A stretch of DNA of 36,116 nucleotides from Candidatus Adlerbacteria bacterium (GCA_903884345.1 CAISEE010000056.1:1-36116); one strand, 5' to 3'. Positions 14,134 to 22,605 are shown, counted from the first letter of the stretch. Numbers and translations are program-made. The notes: generated by a model not told the origin, from the sequence alone.

Positions 14134-14209
14134 CCGCGCTTTTTCATCAGCTAATGTGCAGGTTTGTTTTGCTATACTCGGCACATTAGCCGTAATACGA
14201 AACCACACC

Positions 14210-14584
14210 ATGATTGCACACACGTCGGTCGCGGTAAAAGATTACGAAAAATCCAAGGAATTGTACGCGCGAATGCTTGCGCCGCTTGGCTATTCAATCG
14301 GCATGGATGCGACCGAACACAAAGCGGTCGGCTTTAAAGATGCGAAGGCGCAGGATTTTTGGGTGAGTCAAAGCGAGTCGCCCGTGGGCACTCACGTGGC
14401 CTTCGCCGCGCAAAGTGCCGACGAGGTTGAGGCATTTTACGCCGCGGCACTCGCCGCCGGCGCCAAAGACAACGGCGAACCCGGCTATCGCACGTCGTAC
14501 GCCCACGGCTACTTCGCCGCGTTTGTGCACGACCTTGATGGCAACAACATCGAGGCGGTGTGGTTTGATCCGAGCAAAAAATAG
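14210..14584 (+). CDS. VOC/glyoxalase-fold protein
   Basis: 124 residues from ATG 14210. It begins MIAHTSVAVKDYEKSKELYARMLAPLGYS and ends HDLDGNNIEAVW, the standard N- and C-terminal signatures of the vicinal oxygen chelate (glyoxalase/bleomycin resistance) fold. Candidate metal ligands are His4 and the Glu of NIEAV. The substrate is unknown. A TATACT box (about 14173-14178) precedes the start by about 30 nt, and no Shine-Dalgarno is seen. The first frame-compatible ATG lies further upstream within the promoter, so I reject it. Confidence 0.8.
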   Translation: MIAHTSVAVKDYEKSKELYARMLAPLGYSIGMDATEHKAVGFKDAKAQDFWVSQSESPVGTHVAFAAQSADEVEAFYAAALAAGAKDNGEPGYRTSYAHGYFAAFVHDLDGNNIEAVWFDPSKK

Positions 14585-14589
14585 ACCGC

Positions 14590-14618
14590 TCGACAGGGCA
14601 AGGACAAGGCGGTAGACT
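14590..14618 (+). promoter_or_regulatory. Promoter of the 14649 gene
   Basis: TCGACA (14590-14595) and TAGACT (14613-14618), spacer 17 nt. The leader of about 25 nt carries GGAGGAGG. Confidence 0.65.
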
Positions 14619-14648
14619 CGCCTCCAGGATAGTAGGAGGAGGTTCTAC

Positions 14649-14990
14649 GTGGATACTGATCTTAAACGTGCTGAGATGCTGCTCGACGAACATGAGTCGC
14701 ACCTTAAGGCCGCGCTTACGGCTGTGCGGAGTGCACGGTTTGTGTTGCAGGCTTCCAAAGGAGCGGCAGGTCTATACGAGGTCACGCTGAAGCCGCTCGC
14801 TGCCTTCGAGGGAGAGAGGGTTGTGTCACTGCGGGGTCCATCTCTTGAACAGACGATGATAGATGCACAGGACGCGTTCAAGCGTGAAAATCATTGCCAT
14901 GATGTGCAGGCGCACTTTGAAGTAATGCTTGTGATCCGCGACTTTCGTGTGCCCATACCACAGGAGTACTGGGAGCACTATCGTACGTGA
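14649..14990 (+). CDS. Hypothetical protein with a strong Shine-Dalgarno
   Basis: 113 residues starting at GTG 14649, which is chosen because GGAGGAGG lies 6 nt upstream. I recognise no family. The N-terminal half is a predicted amphipathic helix (LKRAEMLLDEHESHLKAALTAVRSARFVLQ). The rest is mixed alpha/beta and contains EVTLKPLAAFEGERVVSLRGPSLEQTM, which resembles the beta-strand and helix start of DUF-type single-domain proteins of phages and plasmids. Flanked by its own promoter and terminator, so it is monocistronic. Confidence 0.55.
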   Translation: MDTDLKRAEMLLDEHESHLKAALTAVRSARFVLQASKGAAGLYEVTLKPLAAFEGERVVSLRGPSLEQTMIDAQDAFKRENHCHDVQAHFEVMLVIRDFRVPIPQEYWEHYRT

Positions 14991-15003
14991 CGGCAGCGAT
15001 TAT

Positions 15004-15041
15004 GGGCCGCTGGATTACTCCGGCGGCCCTTTTCTTTTTTT
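15004..15041 (+). terminator. Rho-independent terminator
   Basis: GGGCCGC and GCGGCCC form the stem, followed by two T-tracts. Confidence 0.9.
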
Positions 15042-15061
15042 CACCCGCGAGCCTCGCGTGC

Positions 15062-15067
15062 TAGACT
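15062..15067 (+). promoter_or_regulatory. -10 box for a leaderless Nudix transcript
   Basis: TAGACT ends 6 nt before ATG 15074. Confidence 0.6.
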
Positions 15068-15073
15068 GCGTGT

Positions 15074-15520
15074 ATGTCAGATTCAAATAAATTTGTGATA
15101 CGCGTGCGTGCAGTTATTTTGCACGAAGGGAAGTTGTTGGTGGTGCGTCACGCACACGACGCCAGTTACTACGCGCTCCCGGGTGGGCACCTGGAGTGGG
15201 GCGAGGATGCCAAGCAGTGCCTCGAGCGCGAGATCGTCGAGGAGCTCGGTGTGCGCCCCACAATCGGGCGACTGCTCTACGTTAATACGTTCATCGATGC
15301 GGCGCGCGGGACGCAGCCGTTTGAATTTTTCTTCGAGGTCACCAACGGTGGCGACTATGCCGACGTGGCGAAGCTGACCGGCACGCACTCGTTCGAATTG
15401 GCCGAAGTGGCGTGGGTCGCGCCCACTGACAACGCACGAATTTTGCCACGCCCGTTCGCGGCCGATTTCAACGCTAACGCGATGGATTTGTCTCAGGTGC
15501 GCTTCCTCAAAAATCTATAG
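15074..15520 (+). CDS. Nudix hydrolase
   Basis: 148 residues. The Nudix box is complete: GHLEWGEDAKQCLEREIVEELGV fits G-x5-E-x7-R-E-U-x-E-E-x-G-U, with the metal-binding glutamates in REIVEEL. It hydrolyses a nucleoside diphosphate linked to another group, but the exact substrate (oxidised nucleotides, ADP-ribose, others) cannot be read off. The C-terminus has FELAEVAWV, a typical Nudix strand. ATG 15074 follows a -10 box by 6 nt, and no Shine-Dalgarno is present. Confidence 0.9.
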   Translation: MSDSNKFVIRVRAVILHEGKLLVVRHAHDASYYALPGGHLEWGEDAKQCLEREIVEELGVRPTIGRLLYVNTFIDAARGTQPFEFFFEVTNGGDYADVAKLTGTHSFELAEVAWVAPTDNARILPRPFAADFNANAMDLSQVRFLKNL

Positions 15521-15615
15521 CGCGCATGCTATTTCGGTGAATTCGTGCTTCCGCGGCACAATGGTACTATGTAAAGTATTGCCCGACGTTTCGGGGCCAG
15601 GCGAGTCTTTATAGA

Positions 15616-17832
15616 ATGCAACGATACCACCGAAAGGAATACGCGGCGTCTCTCTTTTCAATCGAACAGCTATCGGTTGACGTCGCTCGCTATACGTTCA
15701 AATTGCAGCGGCCGTTCGCGTTTTTCTCGGGCCAGTATGTGTGGGTCGAGATTATGCCGAAGAAGGGTGAGGGTCGGGTGTCGATGCGTCGCGCCTTTTC
15801 AATTTGCGATGTACCGGGCGTCGACGAGATGCACGTCTCGATCGCGACGAAGATACGCGCGGGCGACTACAAGCAGGGTCTCGCCGCACTCGCGGTAGGC
15901 GACCGTGCGGTTATCCACGGGCCCTTCGGGAGCGCGTTCGTGCCCGAGTTCGCACAGCCGAAGAGGCTCATTATGATCGCCGGGGGGCTTGGCGTGACGA
16001 CGTTCCTCTCGATCGCCAAGACGGCCGCGGCGCGGCCTGCTCCCATGTTTCTGCGCTACCTCACCGATCCGTCGGGCGCGGCACCTTTCGTGAGGGAAAT
16101 CGAGCGGGCCGCAACCGCATCAGCATTTTCGTACAATGCCGCGCCGGGGCCGTTTTGCTGGGATGATGTGCGGGATGCATACGAGCGCATGGGGCCGGGC
16201 GTCTCGTGGTGGGTCTCGGGGTCCCAGGCATTGGTCGACGAGGTATTTGCCGTGCTCATTCGAAACGGCGTCTCGGTTCGCGACATCGCCTTCGAGCATC
16301 GCTACCCGAGCAACCTGCGCCAGCTGACCCACGAGACCATCACCGAGCACATGCGTTTGGAAGGGATGCTCACACAAACGATTCAAAACTCCACGAACCA
16401 CACCATCATCACCGACGCCAACGGGATCATCCTCTTCGCCAATCGCGCCGCCGAACGCATCACGGGGTACAGCGCCGAGGAGATGCTCGGCAACACGCCG
16501 CGCCTGTGGGGCGGCATGATGAGTCCGCGCTTCTATCGGGAGTTTTGGCAGAAGAAGTTGACCGGCGAAGCCTTCGACGGCGAGGTTGCCAACCGTCGCA
16601 AGAACGGTGAGATCTACTTCGCCATCGTCCATATCTCGCCCATCCTCGGTGATGACGGTGACGTCATCGGCTTCATCGGTACCGAGGAGGACGTCACGAA
16701 GATCCGGCACAATGAGCGGCGCATCCGTCGATTGAACGAACGCTTCACGATGGCGACTCGCTCGGCCGGCGTCGGCATCTTCGAGTACGATATCGCGACG
16801 GGGATGGTCTTCGCCGACGAGACGGTGGCGACGCTCTACGGCGCGCCGGGTGGCCCGCAGCGCATCGCCTACCACGAGTGGATGTCGTGCATCCACCCCG
16901 AGGACGTCCCGCGCGTCGCGGCAGAACTGTCGGCGGCGATCGATCGCACATGTGTGCTCAATACGTCGTTTCGCATCCCGCACACCGATGGCGAGCGGTT
17001 CGTCCGCTGCATCGCGCGGCTGGAGGAGGATGAGGGAGTGCTAACCATGTACGGTGCCGTGTGGGACGTCACGCTCGAGAAGCGGGTCGATCAGGCAAAG
17101 TCCGAGTTCGTGTCGTTCGCTTCGCACCAGCTGCGCGCTCCGCTCTCGGCCATCAGCTGGAGCGTCGAGGGGCTCCTCTCGGGTGGGCAGGGAGAACTCC
17201 TAGAGGAACAACGGTCGACCATGACCGAGCTTCACGCGATCGTGCAGCGTATGGGCTCGTTGATCGACTCGCTCCTTGATGCGTCGCGGCTCGAGCTAGG
17301 GACCTTCATCCTCGAACTCGTGCCGACCGACATCTTTGACCTCATGCAAAGCGTGCTTACCGAGCACGAGTCGGAGATTTTGCGCAAGCACATAACCCTC
17401 GCGGGCGAGTTCGATTCGTCGATACCGCGGCTTCCTGTCGATCCAAAACTCATGCGGGTGCTCTTTCAAAATTTGATATCCAATGCCGTGAAGTACTCGC
17501 ACGACGATGGTGTGATTGCGATCGATGTTTCGCAGGCGAGTCGCGGTGCGTGGTTTGGTGGTCGCCGGCTCGCCGAGGATAGTGTGACCTTCTCGATTGC
17601 CGACTCGGGCATAGGCATCCCGGCATCCGAGCAGGGGAAGATCTTCAGCAAGCTCTTTCGCGCCAAGAACGCGCGCCAGATGGAATTTAACGGGACGGGG
17701 CTCGGGCTCTACATCATCAAATCGATCGTCGATCAGTCCGGCGGCCAAGTGTGGTTTCAATCGCGCGAGGCGGCCGGCACCGTGTTTTATCTAACCTACC
17801 CCAAGACGGGGATGCGCAAGCGCGCGTCGTGA
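15616..17832 (+). CDS. Flavin reductase-PAS-PAS-histidine kinase fusion
   Basis: 738 residues, no membrane segment, so cytosolic. Residues 1-235 are a ferredoxin-NADP reductase-like module: FFSGQYVWVEI, the FAD-binding RAFSICDVP (59-67), HGPFGSAF and the nucleotide-binding MIAGGLGVTTFLSI (120-133). Two PAS domains follow, at about 255-365 (TDANGIILFANRAAERITGYSAEEMLG) and 375-490. The kinase has the H-box FVSFASHQLRAPLS with phosphorylated His504, then N-box LFQNLISNAVKYS, G1 DSGIGIP, F-box IFSKLFRA and G2 GTGLGLYII. This suggests a redox or NAD(P)H sensor kinase. No response regulator with a receiver domain is in the window. TACTAT near 15563 may be its -10. Confidence 0.85.
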   Translation: MQRYHRKEYAASLFSIEQLSVDVARYTFKLQRPFAFFSGQYVWVEIMPKKGEGRVSMRRAFSICDVPGVDEMHVSIATKIRAGDYKQGLAALAVGDRAVIHGPFGSAFVPEFAQPKRLIMIAGGLGVTTFLSIAKTAAARPAPMFLRYLTDPSGAAPFVREIERAATASAFSYNAAPGPFCWDDVRDAYERMGPGVSWWVSGSQALVDEVFAVLIRNGVSVRDIAFEHRYPSNLRQLTHETITEHMRLEGMLTQTIQNSTNHTIITDANGIILFANRAAERITGYSAEEMLGNTPRLWGGMMSPRFYREFWQKKLTGEAFDGEVANRRKNGEIYFAIVHISPILGDDGDVIGFIGTEEDVTKIRHNERRIRRLNERFTMATRSAGVGIFEYDIATGMVFADETVATLYGAPGGPQRIAYHEWMSCIHPEDVPRVAAELSAAIDRTCVLNTSFRIPHTDGERFVRCIARLEEDEGVLTMYGAVWDVTLEKRVDQAKSEFVSFASHQLRAPLSAISWSVEGLLSGGQGELLEEQRSTMTELHAIVQRMGSLIDSLLDASRLELGTFILELVPTDIFDLMQSVLTEHESEILRKHITLAGEFDSSIPRLPVDPKLMRVLFQNLISNAVKYSHDDGVIAIDVSQASRGAWFGGRRLAEDSVTFSIADSGIGIPASEQGKIFSKLFRAKNARQMEFNGTGLGLYIIKSIVDQSGGQVWFQSREAAGTVFYLTYPKTGMRKRAS

Positions 17833-17878
17833 GCTTCATATAAATCATACGCCGCACACGAAACAATGGGGAGACACT

Positions 17879-19081
17879 ATGAAGGACACATTCATGGCGT
17901 GGCTGCCTGTGTCGCCCCGAGCATACTGGGTGGCGGGCTCTTTACTGTTGCTTGTCTCGCTCGTCGTGCGGGCGCTCTCATACTCGGTCCAAACCTCCGA
18001 TTACATCTACTACGTAAGCAAGTGGTGCACGATGCTGAAAAGTACTCCCGGGCTCACCGCATTTTTGCATCCGTTCTCGGATTACGCGCCGCTGTATTTA
18101 TACCTCCTGAAACCGCTCGCGTTCGTGCCGGTCTCGACGCTCTATTCGACCAAGACGGTGTCGGTCCTCTTTGAAATTCTTGCGGCTGCGATTGCGGTGC
18201 GGCTGTTGCGACATGCTCGACCCGAGGTGTACGAGCGGCCCGAGCGGCGCTTCGTTGCCTTCGCGCTTTTTTTGTGCGTGCCGACACTCCTCCTCAACAG
18301 TTCGCTGTGGGGTCAGGCCGACGCGCTCTATGCGGCGGGCGTTATTGCGTCGCTCTATTTTCTCATCCTTGATCGACCGCTTGCGGCAACGCTCGCATTC
18401 GCCCTTGGCATCTGTGTCAAAGTGCAGGCGGTCTTCTTTCTGCCGATCCTGGCGGGGTACCTACTGCAAAAGTCGGGCGGGTGGCGCTACCTCGCACTGG
18501 TGCCGCTCGTCTATGTGCTGCTCATCATCCCTGCGTGGATGGGCGGCGGCTCGTTCGGTGATTTGTTGTTCGTGTACCTGCGCGAATCGGGTGAGTATCC
18601 CTACCTCTCGGTCTCGGCCCAGAGCATCTTTGCCTTCGCAAACGGCGTGGCACTTACACCTGGCGCCACCTCGGTGCTCTTTTGGATGGGGATACTCGCA
18701 GCCCTCGCCGCAGCCATGCTCGTCATCGTGTACATCAAGCACGCGCCACAGGTACTTGCGCCGCGGCAGTGGGTGTTCATCAGTCTCGCCAGCGTGCTTT
18801 TGTTGCCGTACCTTTTGCCGCGCATGCACGAGCGCTATTTCTACCTGGCCGACCTGTTTGCGGTTTTGTACGCACTCCTCAGCCCTCGCGAGTGGTTCAT
18901 TGCGGTCGCGGTCGTTGTGGCGTCGCTCTTGTCGTACCTGCCGTACCTCGGCAATCAAACACCACTTCTGGCACCCGTTCGCGGCGTCGATCTGCGGGTG
19001 CCGAGCTTGCTGCTCCTCGTTGTGGTTTCGTACGTCGCGTATGCGCTTTGGCAGTCGTATCGAGCGAACATATCGAAATGA
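17879..19081 (+). CDS. GT-C fold membrane glycosyltransferase
   Basis: 400 residues with about ten hydrophobic segments. An early loop contains QTSDYIYYVSKW, where the Asp is the usual catalytic or metal position in GT-C enzymes, followed by YAPLYLYLLKPL and LNSSLWGQADALYA. Near the C-terminal half is LPRMHERYFYLADLFAVLY, a motif I associate with mannosyltransferase-like (GT87/DUF2029) integral membrane glycosyltransferases using polyprenyl-phosphate sugars. The acceptor is unknown, but it sits near other envelope genes. ATG 17879 is preceded by GGGGAG. The terminator overlaps its stop codon. Confidence 0.75.
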   Translation: MKDTFMAWLPVSPRAYWVAGSLLLLVSLVVRALSYSVQTSDYIYYVSKWCTMLKSTPGLTAFLHPFSDYAPLYLYLLKPLAFVPVSTLYSTKTVSVLFEILAAAIAVRLLRHARPEVYERPERRFVAFALFLCVPTLLLNSSLWGQADALYAAGVIASLYFLILDRPLAATLAFALGICVKVQAVFFLPILAGYLLQKSGGWRYLALVPLVYVLLIIPAWMGGGSFGDLLFVYLRESGEYPYLSVSAQSIFAFANGVALTPGATSVLFWMGILAALAAAMLVIVYIKHAPQVLAPRQWVFISLASVLLLPYLLPRMHERYFYLADLFAVLYALLSPREWFIAVAVVVASLLSYLPYLGNQTPLLAPVRGVDLRVPSLLLLVVVSYVAYALWQSYRANISK

Positions 19082-19112
19082 CGCGCGGTCCCGAGGGTGC
19101 CGCGCGTCATTT
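19078..19112 (+). terminator. Terminator overlapping the stop codon
   Basis: ATGACGCGCGG and CCGCGCGTCAT form a perfect 11-bp stem that includes the TGA stop at 19079-19081, followed by TTTCAT. Confidence 0.75.
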
Positions 19113-19146
19113 CATATACGCCAGAAAATAGTCGTTGGTCCTGCTA

Positions 19147-19395
19147 TCACGTCTCGAGATCCTCAAGGTCCTCGTCCTCCTCTTGGCCGAGTATCACGCC
19201 TGCCTCAAGAAGGTCGTCCACCATCTGCTGATTGAACCCCGGTACGGTCTTAACCTCATCCCAACTTTCGAATGGCCCGTTCTCTTCGCGATACTCTATG
19301 AGGTCGCGTACTCGATCGGGACTCATGTGTTGAATGTTAGCCCGCACTATCTCCTCGGCACTCGCTCGATTGAGATCGATGTTTTTCACCGTCAT
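19147..19395 (-). CDS. ComEA-like helix-hairpin-helix protein
   Basis: 82 residues. It contains LNRASAEEIVRANIQHMSPDRVRDLIEYREENGPFESWDEVKTVPGFNQQMVDDLLEAG, the pattern of ComEA-type tandem HhH domains (DLN-A---EL---PGI----A--II-YR-E-G-F-S-EEL--V-GI). Such domains bind DNA without sequence specificity. There is no signal peptide or membrane anchor, so it is a cytosolic or truncated version, not a full ComEA competence receptor. The C-terminus is acidic (GQEEDEDLEDLET). No Shine-Dalgarno is obvious. Start ATG 19395. Confidence 0.7.
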   Translation of the reverse strand: MTVKNIDLNRASAEEIVRANIQHMSPDRVRDLIEYREENGPFESWDEVKTVPGFNQQMVDDLLEAGVILGQEEDEDLEDLET

Positions 19396-19494
19396 AACTA
19401 GTCGCGTTAACTGCTAAGTCGCGCGTACGCTAGGGCTCGCACGTGGGCAGTATACGTCTCACGAACTGAATGGGCGCTGAAGTTTTGCGCGCGG

Positions 19495-20370
19495 CTATTT
19501 AGCGAAGGCGACCATCCACTCGAAGTCGCGCAAATCACGATGGACGAGAAACCCGGTGAGTGCGAACTGGTCCTCTTGCGAGTGCGAGGCACCGGGGTAG
19601 GTCGTGCGGCCGCTGACGTAGCCCGCACTTTTGAGTAACGAGACGAGCGCGTCACTGGTGTAGCCAAAGGGTGAGGCGAAGTGGGTGACGGGTTGCCCTA
19701 GCTCCTGCTCGAGCACGGTCTTGCTACCCACAACCTCGTGCGTGAGTTGCGCGGGTGTGAGTTTCGAGAGGTAGGGGTGGGTGTAGGTGTGGTCGCCGAT
19801 GGTCATCCCCCCGTCACGCAACTCGCGTACCTGATCCCACGTCATGAAGCGCGGGTCGCGGCCGATGGGGTTGGGGTAGATGAAGAACGTCGCCGTCATG
19901 TGGTACTTCTTGAGGAGCGGGAAGGCGTACGCGTACTGACTCTCCCACCCGTCGTCGAAGGTCAGCACAATGGGTTTCGCGACCGGTGAGGTGGTGCCGA
20001 CGGCGATGTCATGCACGAGTTCGTCCATCGAGATGGCGGTGTACCCGTGGTCGCTGAGGTAGGCGAGTTGCGCCTCGAGGATCTGCGGCGTCACGCTGAA
20101 GGCGATCTGCTCATTGGTGATGCCGGGGCGGTCGGGCGAGGCGGTGTGGTAGATGAGGATGGGGACGCGAATCTTCTCTTCCGTGCTGGTGGCCTCTGGT
20201 TGGGTCACCGGTATTGCGGCGGCATCGTCGAGCGCCGCATCCATCTCGGCGTCGTGGACGATCGCCTGACCTTGCGTCGTGTTGACCTGCACACTAAAAA
20301 CGGCACCCAGGGTACCGAGGGAACAGACGCCGACCGCGAGGGTCAGTGCAAAATAGCGCGGCAGTCGCAT
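19495..20370 (-). CDS. Polysaccharide deacetylase (NodB domain), secreted or membrane-anchored
   Basis: 291 residues with an N-terminal hydrophobic segment (ALTLAVGVCSLGTLGAVF, 8-25) that is a signal anchor. The NodB motifs are present: VLTFDDGW (motif 1, metal Asp), GDHTYTHPYL (motif 2, with the His pair) and FASPFGY (motif 3). It removes acetyl groups from envelope polysaccharide or peptidoglycan outside the membrane. The usual Arg of motif 3 is Ala, as in several Parcubacterial relatives to my memory. The start fits a -10 box 6 nt away. It is 17 nt downstream of the methyltransferase gene stop. Confidence 0.88.
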   Translation of the reverse strand: MRLPRYFALTLAVGVCSLGTLGAVFSVQVNTTQGQAIVHDAEMDAALDDAAAIPVTQPEATSTEEKIRVPILIYHTASPDRPGITNEQIAFSVTPQILEAQLAYLSDHGYTAISMDELVHDIAVGTTSPVAKPIVLTFDDGWESQYAYAFPLLKKYHMTATFFIYPNPIGRDPRFMTWDQVRELRDGGMTIGDHTYTHPYLSKLTPAQLTHEVVGSKTVLEQELGQPVTHFASPFGYTSDALVSLLKSAGYVSGRTTYPGASHSQEDQFALTGFLVHRDLRDFEWMVAFAK

Positions 20371-20376
20371 ATCGCC

Positions 20377-20382
20377 ATTGTA
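20377..20382 (-). promoter_or_regulatory. -10 box for a leaderless deacetylase transcript
   Basis: On the minus strand, TACAAT ends 6 nt before ATG 20370. Confidence 0.7.
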
Positions 20383-20387
20383 CTCGA

Positions 20388-20966
20388 TTACGCGCCGGAG
20401 GGAATACGTGCCGCCGAAACGCGCGCCTCCATCGCGATCCGGCGTGCCTCCCCGGCAAGCAACAGGGCTTTTTTGGACGCGCCGAAGCGGTAGTTGCCCG
20501 ACCTGCCGTCGCTGCGCACGGCGCGATGGCAGGGAATCAGCACCGCGATGTGGTTTTTATTGCAGGCGTTCCCCACGGCGCGCACGGCGCTCGGCCGCCC
20601 CACCCGGCGAGCCAGCTCGGCGTATGTCACGGTGCTCCCGTGGGGCACCTCCATGAGCGCCTGCCAGACCGCCAACTCAAAATCGGTCCCGCGCACGAGG
20701 AGCGAGAGCGACAAGCCGTCGCGCGCGGCATCGTTGAGGAGTGCCGCGACGAGCCTCGTTTTGGCGTCGTCTCGAACGAGTCTGGCCCGTGCCCAGACGC
20801 GCGCCAACTGACGCTCCGCTCGCCCCTCCTCGGCGGGTTCGATGAGTGCGAGGTAGCAGATGTGTGTATCGGTGACGCCCACGACGCACGTCCCGAGCGA
20901 CGTCTCGTGGACGCCGAAGGCAATCGTCGTGGGGTCGTCGTCGATTTGTTGCAGAGTGTGTGCCAT
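20388..20966 (-). CDS. ogt: Methylated-DNA-protein cysteine methyltransferase
   Basis: 192 residues. The active site IPCHRAV holds Cys146, which accepts the alkyl group from O6-methylguanine. The helix-turn-helix and arginine finger region YAELARRVGRPSAVRAVGNACNKN precedes it, as usual. The N-terminal half is a divergent ribonuclease-like domain without the AdaA cysteine cluster. The start ATG 20966 is chosen because TATGAT (20982-20977) lies 10 nt upstream. A longer frame to 21035 would read through that box. It is single-turnover DNA repair and stands near lexA, but on the opposite strand. Confidence 0.9.
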   Translation of the reverse strand: MAHTLQQIDDDPTTIAFGVHETSLGTCVVGVTDTHICYLALIEPAEEGRAERQLARVWARARLVRDDAKTRLVAALLNDAARDGLSLSLLVRGTDFELAVWQALMEVPHGSTVTYAELARRVGRPSAVRAVGNACNKNHIAVLIPCHRAVRSDGRSGNYRFGASKKALLLAGEARRIAMEARVSAARIPSGA

Positions 20967-21139
20967 GTGTGCCCTCATCATACCGCTCGCCGCTGTCGCC
21001 GCCATTAACACCCGCTTGCGGCGCGTCTTTATCAAAACTTCATGCTCGGTGCTCTACGTTGTGGTGCAAGGGGAGCGCCTGCGGCGCGAACGCTCCCGAC
21101 CAAGCAAGAACTATCAGATAACACGATACAACCAGTATT

Positions 21140-21493
21140 ATGGCGGTGCAAGCGAAACGTACGACCGAACATGAGGTCATCCGAGCGTGGGTCGAGGAGC
21201 GTGGCGGCCTTCCCGCGGTCGTGGCAGGCACGCGCGACGGCGAGGAAGGCGGCGTCTTACGCGTCGACTTCGGCGATCACGAGGAAGATCTCGAGGAGGT
21301 GTCTTGGGACGAGTTCTTCAAACTATTCGAGGAGCATGATCTGGCCTTCCTGTACACCGAGCAGACGGCGACGGGTGGCGAGAGTTACTTCCACAAGTTC
21401 GTCGAGCGCGAAGACGCCGATGTCGAGGATGAGATCGACGAGCTCGACCTGGAGATGGCCGATGTCGAAACCGACGAGGACGACGCGCTCTAA
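21140..21493 (+). CDS. Acidic conserved hypothetical protein
   Basis: 117 residues. The core (TTEHEVIRAWVEERGGLPAVVAGT, LRVDFGDHEEDLEEVSWDEFF, LAFLYTEQTATGGESYFHKFVERE) matches a widespread small family that databases have sometimes mislabelled as 1,4-alpha-glucan branching enzyme; the real function is unknown. The tail EDADVEDEIDELDLEMADVETDEDD is extremely acidic and looks disordered. The start ATG 21140 has TACAAC 7 nt upstream, which may be a weak leaderless -10. Confidence 0.7.
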   Translation: MAVQAKRTTEHEVIRAWVEERGGLPAVVAGTRDGEEGGVLRVDFGDHEEDLEEVSWDEFFKLFEEHDLAFLYTEQTATGGESYFHKFVEREDADVEDEIDELDLEMADVETDEDDAL

Positions 21494-21595
21494 CGGCACT
21501 CGTTTCATATTCGCTTCAGTAGGTCGTCTCTATAGTCCTATGAGTATCGGTCGAATCGGGTCGGTGTGCACGATTATGAATAATCACTTACGAAA

Positions 21596-21880
21596 ATGGT
21601 TTTACGAAAGATTGCGGGCGGTGCCGCGCTAGCGGCTGCTCTGTTCGGTGGAGGTGCGTTCGTGGCATTTGCCCAGACGGGCGCGACCAGCACCATGCAG
21701 GTTGCAACCTCGACCTCGGGGATGGGTGGTGTCGGGACCTATACCACGACGACGGTCCCGACTGCGCCGAACACCGGCGCTGGCGGAGATGCAGAGGCGA
21801 ACGTGCTGCTCATCGGCGTGTCGGCAGTCATTGCCGTGGCGAGCGGTGTCTATATCGCACGAAAATTACGAGCGCACTAA
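21596..21880 (+). CDS. Small sortase substrate with an APNTG sorting signal
   Basis: 94 residues. A signal peptide (VLRKIAGGAALAAALFGGGAFVAFAQ) is followed by about 40 Thr/Ser/Gly-rich residues (TTTTVPT), then the sorting signal APNTGAGG (about 57-64), a hydrophobic segment VLLIGVSAVIAVASGVYIA and a positive tail RKLRAH. This is the standard layout of proteins that a sortase cuts between Thr and Gly and attaches to the cell surface. The mature part is only about 35 residues, so it is a short spacer or surface peptide. It lies 60 nt upstream of a sortase gene. Confidence 0.8.
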   Translation: MVLRKIAGGAALAAALFGGGAFVAFAQTGATSTMQVATSTSGMGGVGTYTTTTVPTAPNTGAGGDAEANVLLIGVSAVIAVASGVYIARKLRAH

Positions 21881-21912
21881 CTCTTAACCACGGGACGAAC
21901 GGCTCCGAGGCA

Positions 21913-21918
21913 TATAAT
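21913..21918 (+). promoter_or_regulatory. -10 box upstream of the first sortase
   Basis: TATAAT followed by CGGGGC, 22 nt before ATG 21941. The same TATAATCGGGGC occurs before the RRM gene (34474-34485). No good -35 is visible. Confidence 0.5.
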
Positions 21919-21940
21919 CGGGGCCGTCTCTCGTCTCTTT

Positions 21941-22543
21941 ATGTCTGATAGAACGCGAATCGTCATCGCAGCCGCGGTCGGTTCGGTTGCCGTCTTCGTC
22001 ATGGCGACCACGCTGGTGCATGCGCTGTGGTACGCGCCCGACGACTCGGGTGCCACGCCTGCCGTCGTGACTGCGACCCCGGCCGTCGACTCAACCGCCG
22101 ATGACTATCCGGTGCGCCTCGTCGTGCCCACCTTGGCGATCGATGCGGCCGTGCAGCGAGTCGGCATCACCAAAAAGGGGAGCATGGGTGTGCCGAGCAA
22201 CTTTACCGACGTCGCGTGGTATCGCGACGGCGTGACGCCCGGCCAGTATGGGAGCGCGGTCATCGATGGGCACGTCGACAACGGCTTGGGATTAAGCGGC
22301 GTCTTCAAGCACTTGCCCGATCTTGCCGTCGGCGATTCGGTGTACGTCGTCACGGTGACGGGCAAGCGGCTCCACTTCGTGGTCGACGCGGTCAAGGTGT
22401 ACTCCTACGAGGACGTGCCGGCCGACGTCTTTGCTCAGAGCGACGTGTCGCGCCTCAACCTCATTACCTGCGAGGGCAAATGGGTGCCGAAAGATCGTAC
22501 CTATGACCACCGCTTGGTGGTCTTTACCTCCTTGCGCGAGTAG
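21941..22543 (+). CDS. Sortase family transpeptidase (first of two)
   Basis: 200 residues. An N-terminal membrane anchor (about 7-30) is followed by a linker and the catalytic domain with DGHVDNG (catalytic His) and LNLITCEG (catalytic Cys), then TYDHRLVVF (catalytic Arg). The compact domain, with NFTDVAWYRDG and the TC-G-W signature, fits class E/F-type sortases. It should attach the APNTG protein encoded just upstream to the surface. A TATAAT box gives it a leader of about 15 nt, so it may also be transcribed separately from its substrate. Confidence 0.88.
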   Translation: MSDRTRIVIAAAVGSVAVFVMATTLVHALWYAPDDSGATPAVVTATPAVDSTADDYPVRLVVPTLAIDAAVQRVGITKKGSMGVPSNFTDVAWYRDGVTPGQYGSAVIDGHVDNGLGLSGVFKHLPDLAVGDSVYVVTVTGKRLHFVVDAVKVYSYEDVPADVFAQSDVSRLNLITCEGKWVPKDRTYDHRLVVFTSLRE

Positions 22544-22570
22544 TGGTTCATGTTGTGCTGCGGCGCTTCT

Positions 22571-22598
22571 TTGATTCTTCATGAAAGGCGATTATCAT
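22571..22598 (+). promoter_or_regulatory. Leaderless promoter of the MliC-domain gene
   Basis: TTGATT (22571-22576) and TATCAT (22593-22598), spacer 16 nt. The -10 ends 7 nt before ATG 22606. Confidence 0.7.
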
Positions 22599-22605
22599 TC
22601 AGGAT

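Noticed and set aside
18171-19235. A 354-codon plus-strand frame overlapping the glycosyltransferase gene
   Set aside because: It is Ser/Arg/Cys-rich out-of-frame translation of a membrane protein gene and continues through its terminator.
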